From Calliopsis andreniformis (taxonomy: Eukaryota > Arthropoda > Insecta > Hymenoptera > Andrenidae): a stretch of 64,000 nucleotides of DNA. The stretch covers positions 372,001-436,000 of the forward strand of contig NW_027480482.1 in assembly GCF_051401765.1 (NCBI RefSeq), in the 5' to 3' direction. The notes under the pieces were generated by a model, which saw only the letters and a list, made by a program, of their open reading frames with translations, searched no databases and was not told the DNA's origin. The position numbers and the translations under genes are program-made. Below are positions 40,796 to 55,400 of the stretch, in pieces. The first letter of the stretch is position 1; each line of letters opens with the position of its first letter.

Positions 40796-40864
40796 ATTGA
40801 GGATTGAAGGTTGATGATTGAGGATTGAGTATTGATGATTGAGGACTGAGGATTGAGGATTGAG

Positions 40865-43800
40865 TTATGAAGATTGAGTATTCATGACTGATGATTGAGG
40901 ATTGAGGATTGAGGATTGAGGATTGAGGATTGAGGATTGAGGATTGAGGATTGATAATGGAGGATGAGGGCTGATGGTTGAGGATTGAGGTTTTAGTATT
41001 GAATACTGAGAATTCAGGATATTCTATTGAGTATTGGGAATTGAGGATTGATGGTTGAGTATTGAGGACTGAGGATTGAGGATTGAGGATTGAGTATCGA
41101 AGATTGAGGATTGATGATTGAGGATTGAGGACTGAGGATTGAGGATTGAGTGTTGAAGATTGAGGATTGAGTATTGAGTATTGAAGGTTGATGTTTGAGG
41201 ACTGAGAATTTAGAATTGAGGATGAGGACTGAGGGTTGAGGATTGAGGTTTGAGGAACGAGGACTGAGGATTGAGAGTTGAGGATTGAGGACTGAGGATT
41301 GAGGATTGAGGATTGAAGATTGAGTATTGGGGATTGAGGATTGAGGATTGACAATTGAGGACCGAAGATTAAGTATTGAGGATTGAAGATTGAGGTTTGA
41401 GGATTGAGGATTGAGGATGGAGGATGAGGGCTGAGGGTTGAGGATTGAGGTTTGAGTATTGAATTCTGAGAGTTCAGAATATTCTATTGAGTATTGAGAA
41501 TTGAGGATTGATGGTTGAGTATTGAGGATTGAGGATTGAGTATTAAGGATTGAAGATTGAGGTTTGAGGATTGAGGATTGAGAATTGAGAATGAGGACTG
41601 AGGGTTGAGGATTGAGGTTTGAGGAATGAGGATTGAGGATTGAGGATTGAGGATTGAGGATTGAGGATTGAGGATTGAGGATTGAGTATTGAAGATTGAG
41701 TATTCATGACTGAGGATTGAGGATTGAGGATTGAGTGATGAGGATTGAGGATCGAAGATTGAGTTATGAGGATTGAAGATTGAGGTTTGAGGATTGAGGA
41801 TTGAGGATGGAGGATGAGAGCTGATGGTTGAGGATTGAGGTTTGAGTATTGAATACTGAGAATCCAGGAAACTCTATTGAGTATTGGGAATTGTGGATCG
41901 ATGGTTGAGTATTGAGAATTGAGGATTGAGGATTGAGGATTGAGTATTGAATATTGAGGATTGATGATTCAGGATTGAGGATTGAGGATTGAGGATTGAG
42001 TGTTGAAGATTGAGGATTGAGTATTGAGTATTGAAGGTTGATGTTTGAGGACTGAGAATTTAGAATTGAGGATGAGGACTGAGGGTTGAGGATTGAGGTT
42101 TGAGGAACGAGGACTGAGGATTGAGAGTTGAGGATTGAGGACTGAGGATTGAGGATTGAGGATTGAAGATTGAGTATTGGGGATTGAGGATTGAGGATTG
42201 ACAATTGAGGACCGAAGATTAAGTATTGAGGATTGAAGATTGAGGTTTGAGGATTGAGGATTGAGGATGGAGGATGAGGGCTGAGGGTTGAGGATTGAGG
42301 TTTGAGTATTGAATTCTGAGAGTTCAGAATATTCTATTGAGTATTGAGAATTGAGGATTGATGGTTGAGTATTGAGGATTGAGGATTGAGTATTAAGGAT
42401 TGAAGATTGAGGTTTGAGGATTGAGGATTGAGAATTGAGAATGAGGACTGAGGGTTGAGGATTGAGGTTTGAGGAATGAGGATTGAGGATTGAGGATTGA
42501 GGATTGAGGATTGAGGATTGAGGATTGAGGATTGAGTATTGAAGATTGAGTATTCATGACTGAGGATTGAGGATTGAGGATTGAGTGATGAGGATTGAGG
42601 ATCGAAGATTGAGTTATGAGGATTGAAGATTGAGGTTTGAGGATTGAGGATTGAGGATGGAGGATGAGAGCTGATGGTTGAGGATTGAGGTTTGAGTATT
42701 GAATACTGAGAATCCAGGATACTCTATTGAGTATTGGGAATTGTGGATCGATGGTTGAGTATTGAGAATTGAGGATTGAGGATTGAGGATTGAGTATTGA
42801 ATATTGAGGATTGATGATTCAGGATTGAGGATTGAGGATTGAGGATTGAGTGTTGAAGATTCAGGATTGATGATTGAGGATTGAGGATTGAGGATCGAAG
42901 ATTGAGGATTGAGGATTGAAGATTGAGGATAGAGCGGTGATGAATGAGTGTTGAAGATTGAGTATTGATGATTGAGGATTGAGGATTGAGCATTGAGGAT
43001 TGAGGATTGACGATTGAGGAACGAAGATTGAGGATTGGGGATTGAGGATTGATGATTGGGATTCGAAGATTGAGTATTGAGGTTTGAGGACTGAGGATTG
43101 AGGGTTGAGGATTGAGGATTGATGATTGACGCTTCAGGATAGAGGATTGAGGATGGAGGATTGAAGAGAGAGGACCGAGTGTTGAGGATTGAGTGTTGAG
43201 AATTGATGTTTGAGGATCGAGATTTGATTAATGAATATTGTGGATTGAGTATTGAATCATGAGAATTCGGGATATTCTATTGAGTATTGAGAATTGAAGA
43301 TTGATGGTTGAGTATAGAGGATTGAGGATTGAGGATTGAGGGTTGAGTATTGAAGATTGAGGATTGATGACTGAGGATGAGGTTTGAGGATTGATGGTTG
43401 AGGATTGAGGATTGAAGATTGAGTATGGAGGATTGAAGATTGAGTATTGAGGATTGAGGATTGAGTATTGAGGATTGAAGGTTGATGATTGAGGATTGAG
43501 TATTGATGATTGAGGATTGAGGATTGAGGGTTGAATATTGAGGATTACTGATTGAAGACTGAGTATTGAGGATTGAAGACTGAGGATTGAGGATTCAGGA
43601 TTGAGGATTGAGGATGAGGGCAGAGGGTTGAGGATTGAGGATTGAGGATTGAAGATTGTGTATTGGGGATTGAGGATTGAGGATTAACGATTGAGTATTG
43701 AAGATTGAGGATTGGTGATTGAGGATTGAGGATTGAGGATTGAGGACTGAGGATTGAGTATTGAAGATTGTGGATTGATGATTGACGATTGAGGACTGAG

Positions 43801-44411
43801 GATTGAGGATTGATTATTGAGCTTTGGGAATTGAAGATTGTGGACCGCGGATAGAGGATTGAATATTGAGGATTAAGGATAGAGTATTGGGGATTGAGGA
43901 TCTAGGATAGGAGATTGATTATTGAGGATTGAAGATTGAGGATTAAGGATTGAGGATTGAGAATTGAGAATTGAGGATGACGACTGAGGGTTGAGGATTG
44001 AGGTTTGAAGAATGAGGATTGCGGATTGAGGATTGACAACTGATTGTTGAGGACTGAGAGCTGAAGATGGAGGATTCAGGATTGAGGATTCAGAATTGAG
44101 GTTTGTGGACTGAGGATTGAGGATTGAAGATTGAGTATTGAGGATTGAAAATTGAGGATTGAGGACTGAGGATTGAGGATTGAGGATGAGGGCTGAGGGT
44201 TGAGGGTTGAGGTTTGAGGACAGAGGACCGAGGATTGAGGATTGAGAATTGAGGATTGAGGATTGAGGTTTGAAGATTGAGGATTGGGTATTGAGGATTG
44301 AAGAATGAGGATTGAGGATTGAGGATTGAGGATTGAGGATTGAAGATTGAGTATTGAGGATTGAAGACTGACGATTGAGGATTGAGGATTGACGATTGAG
44401 GATTGAGGATT
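40865..44411 (+). repeat. Family D higher-order unit, copy 2, expanded by 850 bp
   Basis: Partner of 36551-39247. It is longer because the segment with ATGTTTGAGGACTGAG and AATCCAGG is present twice. Small differences include GCATTGAGG with CGATTGAGG near 42990-43010 where copy 1 has plain GGATTGA units. Confidence 0.87.
41130..42862 (+). repeat. 850-bp tandem duplication in D copy 2
   Basis: 41130-42012 and 41980-42862 match at a constant offset of 850. Anchors are ATGTTTGAGG at 41191/42041, ACAATTGAGGACCG at 41351/42201 and AATCCAGG at 41861/42711. One difference is AATCCAGGAAACTC against AATCCAGGATACTC. The unit holds four 6-bp units (three GGATGA and one GAATGA), and 850 equals 122 x 7 minus 4. 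Confidence 0.9.
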
Positions 44412-44906
44412 GAGGATTGAAGATTGAGTATTCAGGATTGAATATTGAGGATTGAGGATTGAGGATTGAGAATTGAGGATCGAAGATTGAGTATTGAGGA
44501 TTGAAGATTGAGGTTTGAGGATTGAGGATTGAGGATGGCGGATGAGGGCTGGGGGTTGAGGATTGAGGTTTGAGTATTGAATACTGAGAATTCAGGATAT
44601 TCAATTGAGTATTGAGAATTGAGGATTGATGGTTGAGTATTGAGGATTGAGGATTGAGTATTGAGGATTGAAGATTGAGGTTTGAGGATTGAGGATTGAG
44701 AATTGAGAATGAAGACTGAGGGTTGAGGATTGAGGTTTGAGGAACGAGGATTGAGGATTGAGAATTGAGGACAGAGGATTGACGATTGAGTATTGAGGAT
44801 TGAGGATTGATGACTGAGGATTGAGGATTGAGGAATAAGGGTTGAGGATTGAGGATTGAGGATTGAGTATTGAGGATTGAGGATTGAGGATTGAGGATTG
44901 AGGATT
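44412..44906 (+). repeat. 495-bp segment present only in the second D/A junction
   Basis: D copy 1 goes straight from GACGATTGAGGATTGAGGATT to GGGTATTGAGG near 39248, whereas the second copy has 495 extra bases here. They are ordinary heptamers with one variant box at 44588 (GAATTCAGGATATTCAATTG). The segment contains two 6-bp units, and 495 equals 71 x 7 minus 2. Confidence 0.85.
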
Positions 44907-47231
44907 GGGTATTGAGGATTGAAGAATGAGAATTGGGGATTGAGGATTGAGGATTGACAACAGATTGTTGAGGACTGAGAGCTGAAGATTGAGGATTCAG
45001 GATTGAGGATTCAGAATTGAGGTTTGAGGACTGAGGATTGAGGATTGAAGATTGAGTATTGAGGATTGAAAATTGAGGATTGAGGATTGAGGATTGAGGA
45101 TTGAGGATGACGGCTGAGGGTAGAGGATTGAGGTTTGAGGACAGAGGACCGAGGATTGAGGATTGAGAATTGAGGATTGAGGATTGAGGATTGAAGATTG
45201 AGGATTGGGTATTGAGGATTGAAGAATGAGGTTTGATGATTGAGGATTGAGGATTGAGGATTGAAGATTGAGTATTGAGGATTGAAGACTGACGATTGAA
45301 GATTGAGTATGGAGGATTGAAGGTTGAGGATTGAGGATTGAGGATTGAAGATTGAGGGCTGAGTGTTGAGGGTTGAGTGATGAGAATTGATTTCTGTGGA
45401 TTGAGATTTGAGGATTGAAGATTGGGGATTGAGTACTGAAAACTGTGAATTGAGGATAATCTATTGAGGATTGAGGATTGACAATTGATTGTTGCGGACT
45501 GAGGGATGAAGATTGAGCATTCAGGATTGAGGACTCGTAATTGAGGTTTGAGGACTGAGGATTGAGGATTGAGGATTGAAGATTGAGTATTGAGGATTGG
45601 GGATTGAGGATTGAGGATTGAGGATTGGGTATTGAGGATTGAAGAATGAGGATTGACGATTCAGGGTTGAGGATTGAGGATTGAAGATTGAGTATTGAGG
45701 ATTGAAGGTTGGCGATTGAGGATTGAGGATTGTGGATTGAGGATTGAGGGTTGAGGATTGAAGATTGAGTATTGAGGATTGAAGACTGAGTATTCAGGAT
45801 TGAAGATTGAGGATTGAGGATTGAGGCTTGAGGATTGAGGATTGAGGATTGAAGATTGAGGATTGAGGATTCAGGATTGAGGATTGAGGATAAGGGCTGA
45901 GGGTTGAGGATTGAGGATTGATGATTGAGGATTGAAGATTGAATATTGGGGATTGAGGATTGAGGATTGACTATTGAGTATTAAAGATTGAGTATTGATG
46001 ATTGAGGATTGAGGATTGAGGATTGAGGACTGAGGACTGAGTATTGAAGATTGTGCACTGATGATTGACGATTGAGGACTGAGGATTGAGGATTGATTAT
46101 TGAGCTTTGGGGATTGAAGATTGTGGACTGGGTATAGACGATTGAATATGGATGATTAAGGATAGAGTATTGGGGATTGAGTAACTAGGATAGGAGATTG
46201 ATTATTGAGGATTGAAGATTGAGGATTCAGGATTGAGGATTGAGAATTGAGAATTGAGGATGAGGACTGAGGGTTGAGGATTGAGGTTTGATGAATGAGG
46301 GTTGAGGATTGAGGATTGAGGATTGAGGATTGAGTATTGAAGATTGAGGATTGATGACTGAGGATTGAGGATTGAGGATTGATGATTGAGGATTGAGGAT
46401 TGAAGATTGAGTATGGAGGATTGAAGATTGAGTATTGAGGATTGAGGATTGAAAATTGAGAACTGAGTGTTGAGGGTTGAGTGATGAGAATTGATGTCTG
46501 TGGATTGAGATTTGAAGATTGAAGATTGGGGATTGAGTATTGAAAACTGTGAATTGAGGATATTCTATTGAGGATTGAGGATTGACAATTGATTGTTGCG
46601 GACTGAGGGATGAAGATTGAGCATTCAGGATTGTGGATTCGGAATTGAGGTTTGAGGACTGAGGATTGAGGGCTGAGGATTGAGGATTGAGGATTGACGC
46701 ATGAGGATAGGGGATTCAGGATGGAGGATTGAAGAGAGAGGTCCGAGTGTTGAGGATTGAGTGTTGAGAATTGATGTTTGAGGGTCGAGATTTTATTATT
46801 GAATATTGCGGATAGAGTATTGAATCATGAGAATTCAGGATATTCTATTGAGTATTAAGAATTGAGGATTGATGGTTGAGTATTGAGAATTGATGGCTGA
46901 TGGTTGTGTGTTGAATATAGAGGATTGAGGATTGAGGATTTAAGATTGAGTATTGAGGATTGAGGACTGGGGATTGAGGATTGAGGAACGAGGATTGAGG
47001 ATTGAGGATGATGGCTTAGGGTTGAGGATTGAGGTTTGAGGAATGAGGACTGGGTATTGAGGATTGAGATTTGAGGATTGAGGATTGAATGTTGAGGATT
47101 GAGGATTGGGTATTGAGGATTGAAGAATGAGGATTGAGGGTTGAGGGCTGAGGACTGATTATTGCAGATTGGGTATTGAGGAATGAAGACTGACGATTGA
47201 TGATTGAAGACTGAGTATTGAGGATTGAAGA
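44907..47231 (+). repeat. A-related segment, copy 2, leading into A3
   Basis: To 46454 it pairs with 39248-40795. From 45841 to about 47200 it pairs with 1801-3160 at an offset of 44040, including the box at 46831. It then enters A3 without a break in the register. Confidence 0.86.
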
Positions 47232-50200
47232 TTGAGGTTTGAGGATTGAGGATTGAGAATTGAGAATTGAGGATGAGGACTGAGGGTTGAGGATTGAGGA
47301 TTGAGGCTTGAGGATTGAGGATTGAGGATTGAAGATTGAGGATTGGGGATTGAGGATTGAGGATTGAGGATTGAAGATTGAGGATTGGGGATTGAGGATT
47401 GAGGATTGAGGATTGAGAATCGAAGATTGAGTATTGAGGATTGAAGGTTGAGGTTTGAGGATTGAGGATTGAGCATGGAGGATGAGGGCTGAGGGTTGAG
47501 GATTGAGGTTTGAGTATTGAATACTGAGAATTCAGGATATTCTATTGAGTATTGAGAGTTGAGGATTGATGGTTGAGTATTGAGGATTGAGGGTTGAGTA
47601 TTGAGGATTGAAGACTGAGGTTTGAGGATTGAGGATTGAGAATCGAGGATGAGGACTGAGCGTTGAGGATTGAGGTTTGAGGAACGAGGATTGAGGATTG
47701 AGAATTGAGGACTGGGGATTGACGATTGAGTATCGAGGATTGAGGAACGAGGATTGAGGATTGAGAATTGAGAACTGAGGATTGACGATTGAGTATTGAG
47801 GATTGAGGATTGATGATTGAGGATTGAGGATTGAGGATTGAGGATTTGGTATTGAGGATTGAAGAATGAGGATTGACGATTCAGGATTGAGGATTGAGGA
47901 TTGAAGATTGAGAATTGAGGATTGAGGATTGAGAATTGTGGATTGGGGATTGAGGGTTGAGGATTGAAGATTGAGAATTGAGGACTGAGGATTGACGATT
48001 GAGTATTGAGGATTGAGGATTGATGACTGAGGATTGAGGATTGAGGATTGAGGATTTGGTATTGAGGATTGAAGAATGAGGATTGACGATTCAGGATTGA
48101 GGATTGAGGATTGAAGATTGAGAATTGAGGATTGAGGATTGAGAATTGTGGATTGGGGATTGAGGGTTGAGGATTGAAGATTGAGAATTGAGGACTGAGG
48201 ATTGACGATTGAGTATTGAGGATTGAAGGTTGATGATTGAGGATTGAGGATTGTGGATTGTGGATTGAAGGTTGAGGATTGAATATTGAGTATTGAGGAT
48301 TGAAGATTGAGTATTCAGGATTGAAGATTGAGGATTGAGGATTGAGGCTTGAGGATTGAGGATTGAGGATTGAAGATTGAGGATTGAGGATTGAGAATTG
48401 GGTATTGAGGATTGAAGAATGAGGATTGACGATTCAGGGTTGAGGATTGAGGATTGAAGATTGAGTATTGAGGATTGAAGGTTGGCGATTGAGTATTGAG
48501 GATTGTGGATTGAGGATTGAGGGTTGAGGATTGAAGATTGAGTATTGAGGATTGAAGACTGAGTATTCAGGATTGAAGATTGAGGATTGAGGATTGAGGC
48601 TTGAGGATTGAGGATTGAGGATTGAGGATTGAAGATTGAGGATTGGGGATTGAGGATTGAGGATTGACAACAGATTGTTGAGGACTGAGAGCTGAAGATT
48701 GAGGATTCAGGATTGAGGATTCAGAATTGAGGTTTGAGGACTGAGGATTGAGGATTGAAGATTGAGTATTGAGGATTGAAAATTGAGGATTGAGGATTGA
48801 GGATTGAGGATTGAGAATGAGGGCTGAGGGTTGAGGATTGAGGTTTGAGGACAGAGGACCGAGGATTGAGGATTGAGAATTGAGGATTGAGGATTGAGGA
48901 TTGAAGATTGAGGATTGGGTATTGAGGATTGAAGAATGAGGATTGAGGATTGAGGCTTGAGGATTGAGGATGAGCATTGAAGATTGAGGATTTTGGATTG
49001 AGGATTGAGGATTGGAGATTGACTATTGAGGATTGAAGATTGAGGATTGAGGATTCAGGATTGAGGATTGAGGATAAGGGCTGAGGGTTGAGGATTGAGG
49101 ATTGATGATTGAGGATTGAAGATTGAATATTGGGGATTGAGGATTGAGGATTGACTATTGAGTATTAAAGATTGAGTATTGATGATTGAGGATTGAGGAT
49201 TGAGGATTGAGGACTGAGGACTGAGTATTGAAGATTGTGCACTGATGATTGACGATTGAGGACTGAGGATTGAGGATTGATTATTGAGCTTTGGGGATTG
49301 AAGATTGTGGACTGGGTATAGACGATTGAATATGGATGATTAAGGATAGAGTATTGGGGATTGAGTAACTAGGATAGGAGATTGATTATTGAGGATTGAA
49401 GATTGAGGATTCAGGATTGAGGATTGAGAATTGAGAATTGAGGATGAGGACTGAGGGTTGAGGATTGAGGTTTGATGAATGAGGGTTGAGGATTGAGGAT
49501 TGAGGATTGAGGATTGAGTATTGAAGATTGAGGATTGATGACTGAGGATTGAGGATTGAGGATTAATGATTGAGGATTGAGGATTGAAGATTGAGTATGG
49601 AGGATTGAAGATTGAGGATTGAGGATTGAGGATTGAAAATTGAGAACTGAGTGTTGAGGGTTGAGTGATGAGAATTGATGTCTGTGGATTGAGATTTGAA
49701 GATTGAAGATTGGGGATTGAGTATTGAAAACTGTGAATTGAGGATATTCTATTGAGGATTGAGGATTGACAATTGATTGTTGCGGACTGAGGGATGAAGA
49801 TTGAGCATTCAGGATTGTGGATTCGGAATTGAGGTTTGAGGACTGAGGATTGAGGGCTGAGGATTGAGGATTGAGGATTGACGCATGAGGATAGGGGATT
49901 CAGGATGGAGGATTGAAGAGAGAGGTCCGAGTGTTGAGGATTGAGTGTTGAGAATTGATGTTTGAGGGTCGAGATTTTATTATTGAATATTGCGGATAGA
50001 GTATTGAATCATGAGAATTCAGGATATTCTATTGAGTATTAAGAATTGAGGATTGATGGTTGAGTATTGAGAATTGATGGCTGATGGTTGTGTGTTGAAT
50101 ATAGAGGATTGAGGATTGAGGATTGAAGATTGAGTATTGAGGATTGAGGACTGGGGATTGAGGATTGAGGAACGAGGATTGAGGATTGAGGATGATGGCT

Positions 50201-52498
50201 TAGGGTTGAGGATTGAGGTTTGAGGACTGAGGACTGGGTATTGAGGATTGAGATTTGAGGATTGAGGATTGAGGGTTGAGGATTGAGGATTGGGTATTGA
50301 GGATTGAAGAATGAGGATTGAGGGTTGAGGGCTGAGGACTGATTATTGCAGATTGGGTATTGAGGAATGAAGACTGACGATTGAGTATTGTGGATTGAGG
50401 ATTGGGGATTGAGGATTGAGGATTGAAGGTTGAGTATTGAGGATTGAAGGTTGAGGATTGAGGATTGAGGATTGAGGATTGAGGATTGAAGATTGAGTAT
50501 TGGGGACTGAGTGTTGAGTGTTCAGTGATGAGAATTGATGTTTGTGCATAGAGATTTGAAGATTGCAGATTGAGTATTGATTATTGAAAACTGTGAATTG
50601 ATGATATTGTATTGAGGATTGAGAATTGACAACTGATTGTTGAGGACTGAGGTCTAAAGATTGAGGATTCAGGATTGAAGATTGAGGATTGGGTATTGAG
50701 GATTGAAGAATGAGGATTGAGGTTTGAGGAACGAGGATTGAGGATTGAGAATTGAGGACTGAGGATTGACGATTGAGTATTGAGGACTGAGGATTGATGA
50801 CTGAGGATTGAGGATTGAGGAATGAGGATTGAGGATTGAGGATTGAAGATTGAGTATTGAGGATTGAGGATTGAGGATTGAGGATTGAGGATTGGGTATT
50901 GAGGATTGAAGAATGAGGATTGACGATTCAGGGTTGAGGATTGAGGATTGAAGATTGAGTATTGAGGATTGAAGGTTGGCGATTGAGGATTGAGGATTGT
51001 GGATTGAGGATTGAGGGTTGAGGATTGAAGATTGAGTATTGAGGATTGAAGACTGAGTATTCAGGATTGAAGATTGAGGATTGAGGATTGAGGCTTGAGG
51101 ATTGAGGATTGAGGATTGAAGATTGAGGATTGAGGATTCAGGATTGAGGATTGAGGATAAGGGCTGAGAGTTGAGGATTGAGGATTGATAATTGAGGATT
51201 GAAGATTGAATATTGGGGATTGAGGATTGAGGATTGACTATTGAGTATTAAAGATTGAGTATTGATGATTGAGGATTGAGGATTGAGGATTGAGGACTGA
51301 GGACTGAGTATTGAAGATTGTGCACTGATGATTGACGATTGAGGACTGAGGATTGAGGATTGATTATTGAGCTTTGGGGATTGAAGATTGTGGACTGGGT
51401 ATAGACGATTGAATATGGATGATTAAGGATAGAGTATTGGGGATTGAGTAACTAGGATAGGAGATTGATTATTGAGGATTGAAGATTGAGGATTCAGGAT
51501 TGAGGATTGAGAATTGAGAATTGAGGATGAGGACTGAGGGTTGAGGATTGAGGTTTGATGAATGAGGGTTGAGGATTGAGGATTGAGGATTGAGGATTGA
51601 GTATTGAAGATTGAGGATTGATGACTGAGGATTGAGGATTGAGGATTGATGATTGAGGATTGAGGATTGAAGATTGAGTATGGAGGATTGAAGATTGAGG
51701 ATTGAGGATTGAGGATTGAAAATTGAGAACTGAGTGTTGAGGGTTGAGTGATGAGAATTGATGTCTGTGGATTGAGATTTGAAGATTGAAGATTGGGGAT
51801 TGAGTATTGAAAACTGTGAATTGAGGATATTCTATTGAGGATTGAGGATTGACAATTGATTGTTGCGGACTGAGGGATGAAGATTGAGCATTCAGGATTG
51901 TGGATTCGGAATTGAGGTTTGAGGACTGAGGATTGAGGGCTGAGGATTGAGGATTGAGGATTGACGCATGAGGATAGGGGATTCAGGATGGAGGATTGAA
52001 GAGAGAGGTCCGAGTGTTGAGGATTGAGTGTTGAGAATTGATGTTTGAGGGTCGAGATTTTATTATTGAATATTGCGGATATAGTATTGAATCATGAGAA
52101 TTCAGGATATTCTATTGAGTATTAAGAATTGAGGATTGATGGTTGAGTATTGAGAATTGATGGCTGATGGTTGTGTGTTGAATATAGAGGATTGAGGATT
52201 GAGGATTGAAGATTGAGTATTGAGGATTGAGGACTGGGGATTGAGGTTTGAGGAACGAGGATTGAGGATTGAGGATGATGGCTTAGGGTTGAGGATTGAG
52301 GTTTGAGGACTGAGGACTGGGTATTGAGGATTGAGATTTGAGGATTGAGGATTGAATGTTGAGGATTGAGGATTGGGTATTGAGGATTGAAGAATGAGGA
52401 TTGAGGGTTGAGGGCTGAGGACTGATTATTGCAGATTGGGTATTGAGGAATGAAGACTGACGATTGATGATTGAAGACTGAGTATTGAGGATTGAAGA
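47232..52498 (+). repeat. Family A higher-order unit, copy A3
   Basis: Colinear with A1 (offset 47231, then 47224) and with A4 (offset 5267). Boxes lie at 47528, 50015 and 52098. Private differences from A1 include AGATTGAGGTTTGAGG near 52240 where A1 has GGATTGAGGATTGAGG. Confidence 0.9.
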
Positions 52499-55400
52499 TT
52501 GAGGTTTGAGGATTGAGGATTGAGAATTGAGAATTGAGGATGAGGACTGAGGGTTGAGGATTGAGGATTGAGGCTTGAGGATTGAGGATTGAGGATTGAA
52601 GATTGAGGATTGGGGATTGAGGATTGAGGATTGAGGATTGAAGATTGAGGATTGGGGATTGAGGATTGAGGATTGAGGATTGAGAATCGAAGATTGAGTA
52701 TTGAGAATTGAAGGTTGAGGTTTGAGGATTGAGGATTGAGCATGGAGGATGAGGGCTGAGGGTTGAGGATTGAGGTTTGAGTATTGAATACTGAGAATTC
52801 AGGATATTCTATTGAGTATTGAGAGTTGAGGATTGATGGTTGAGTATTGAGGATTGAGGGTTGAGTATTGAGGATTGAAGACTGAGGTTTGAGGATTGAG
52901 GATTGAGAATCGAGGATGAGGACTGAGCGTTGAGGATTGAGGTTTGAGGAACGAGGATTGAGGATTGAGAATTGAGGACTGGGGATTGACGATTGAGTAT
53001 CGAGGATTGAGGAACGAGGATTGAGGATTGAGAATTGAGGACTGAGGATTGACGATTGAGTATTGAGGATTGAGGATTGATGATTGAGGATTGAGGATTG
53101 AGGATTGAGGATTTGGTATTGAGGATTGAAGAATGAGGATTGACGATTCAGGATTGAGGATTGAGGATTGAAGATTGAGAATTGAGGATTGAGGATTGAG
53201 AATTGTGGATTGGGGATTGAGGGTTGAGGATTGAAGATTGAGAATTGAGGACTGAGGATTGACGATTGAGTATTGAGGATTGAGGATTGATGACTGAGGA
53301 TTGAGGATTGAGGATTAAGGATTTGGTATTGAGGATTGAAGAATGATGATTGACGATTCAGGATTGAGGATTGAGGATTGAAGATTGAGAATTGAGGATT
53401 GAGGATTGAGAATTGGGGATTGGGGATTGAGGGTTGAGGATTGAAGATTGAGAATTGAGGACTGAGGATTGACGATTGAGTATTGAGGATTGAAGGTTGA
53501 TGATTGAGGATTGAGGATTGTGGATTGTGGATTGAAGGTTGAGGATTGAATATTGAGTATTGAGGATTGAAGATTGAGTATTCAGGATTGAAGATTGAGG
53601 ATTGAGGATTGAGGCTTGAGGATTGAGGATTGAGGATTGAAGATTGAGGATTGAGGATTGAGAATTGGGTATTGAGGATTGAAGAATGAGGATTGACGAT
53701 TCAGGGTTGAGGATTGAGGATTGAAGATTGAGTATTGAGGATTGAAGGTTGGCGATTGAGTATTGAGGATTGTGGATTGAGGATTGAGGGTTGAGGATTG
53801 AAGATTGAGTATTGAGGATTGAAGACTGAGTATTCAGGATTGAAGATTGAGGATTGAGGATTGAGGCTTGAGGATTGAGGATTGAGGATTGAGGATTGAA
53901 GATTGAGGATTGGGGATTGAGGATTGAGGATTGACAACAGATTGTTGAGGACTGAGAGCTGAAGATTGAGGATTCAGGATTGAGGATTCAGAATTGAGGT
54001 TTGAGGACTGAGGATTGAGGATTGAAGATTGAGTATTGAGGATTGAAAATTGAGGATTGAGGATTGAGGATTGAGGATTGAGAATGAGGGCTGAGGGTTG
54101 AGGATTGAGGTTTGAGGACAGAGGACCGAGGATTGAGGATTGAGAATTGAGGATTGAGGATTGAGGATTGAAGATTGAGGATTGGGTATTGAGGATTGAA
54201 GAATGAGGATTGAGGATTGAGGCTTGAGGATTGAGGATGAGCATTGAAGATTGAGGATTTTGGATTGAGGATTGAGGATTGGAGATTGACTATTGAGGAT
54301 TGAAGATTGAGGATTGAGGATTCAGGATTGAGGATTGAGGATAAGGGCTGAGGGTTGAGGATTGAGGATTGATGATTGAGGATTGAAGATTGAATATTGG
54401 GGATTGAGGATTGAGGATTGACTATTGAGTATTAAAGATTGAGTATTGATGATTGAGGATTGAGGATTGAGGATTGAGGACTGAGGACTGAGTATTGAAG
54501 ATTGTGCACTGATGATTGACGATTGAGGACTGAGGATTGAGGATTGATTATTGAGCTTTGGGGATTGAAGATTGTGGACTGGGTATAGACGATTGAATAT
54601 GGATGATTAAGGATAGAGTATTGGGGATTGAGTAACTAGGATAGGAGATAGATTTTTGAGGATTGAAGATTGAGGATTCAGGATTGAGGATTGAGAATTG
54701 AGAATTGAGGATGAGGACTGAGGGTTGAGGATTGAGGTTTGATGAATGAGGGTTGAGGATTGAGGATTGAGGATTGAGGATTGAGTATTGAAGATTGAGG
54801 ATTGATGACTGAGGATTGAGGATTGAGGATTGATGATTGAGGATTGAGGATTGAAGATTGAGTATGGAGGATTGAAGATTGAGGATTGAGGATTGAGGAT
54901 TGAAAATTGAGAACTGAGTGTTGAGGGTTGAGTGATGAGAATTGATGTCTGTGGATTGAGATTTGAAGATTGAAGATTGGGGATTGAGTATTGAAAACTG
55001 TGAATTGAGGATATTCTATTGAGGATTGAGGATTGACAATTGATTGTTGCGGACTGAGGGATGAAGATTGAGCATTCAGGATTGTGGATTCGGAATTGAG
55101 GTTTGAGGACTGAGGATTGAGGGCTGAGGATTGAGGATTGAGGATTGACGCATGAGGATAGGGGATTCAGGATGGAGGATTGAAGAGAGAGGTCCGAGTG
55201 TTGAGGATTGAGTGTTGAGAATTGATGTTTGAGGGTCGAGATTTTATTATTGAATATTGCGGATAGAGTATTGAATCATGAGAATTCAGGATATTCTATT
55301 GAGTATTAAGAATTGAGGATTGATGGTTGAGTATTGAGAATTGATGGCTGATGGTTGTGTGTTGAATATAGAGGATTGAGGATTGAGGATTGAAGATTGA

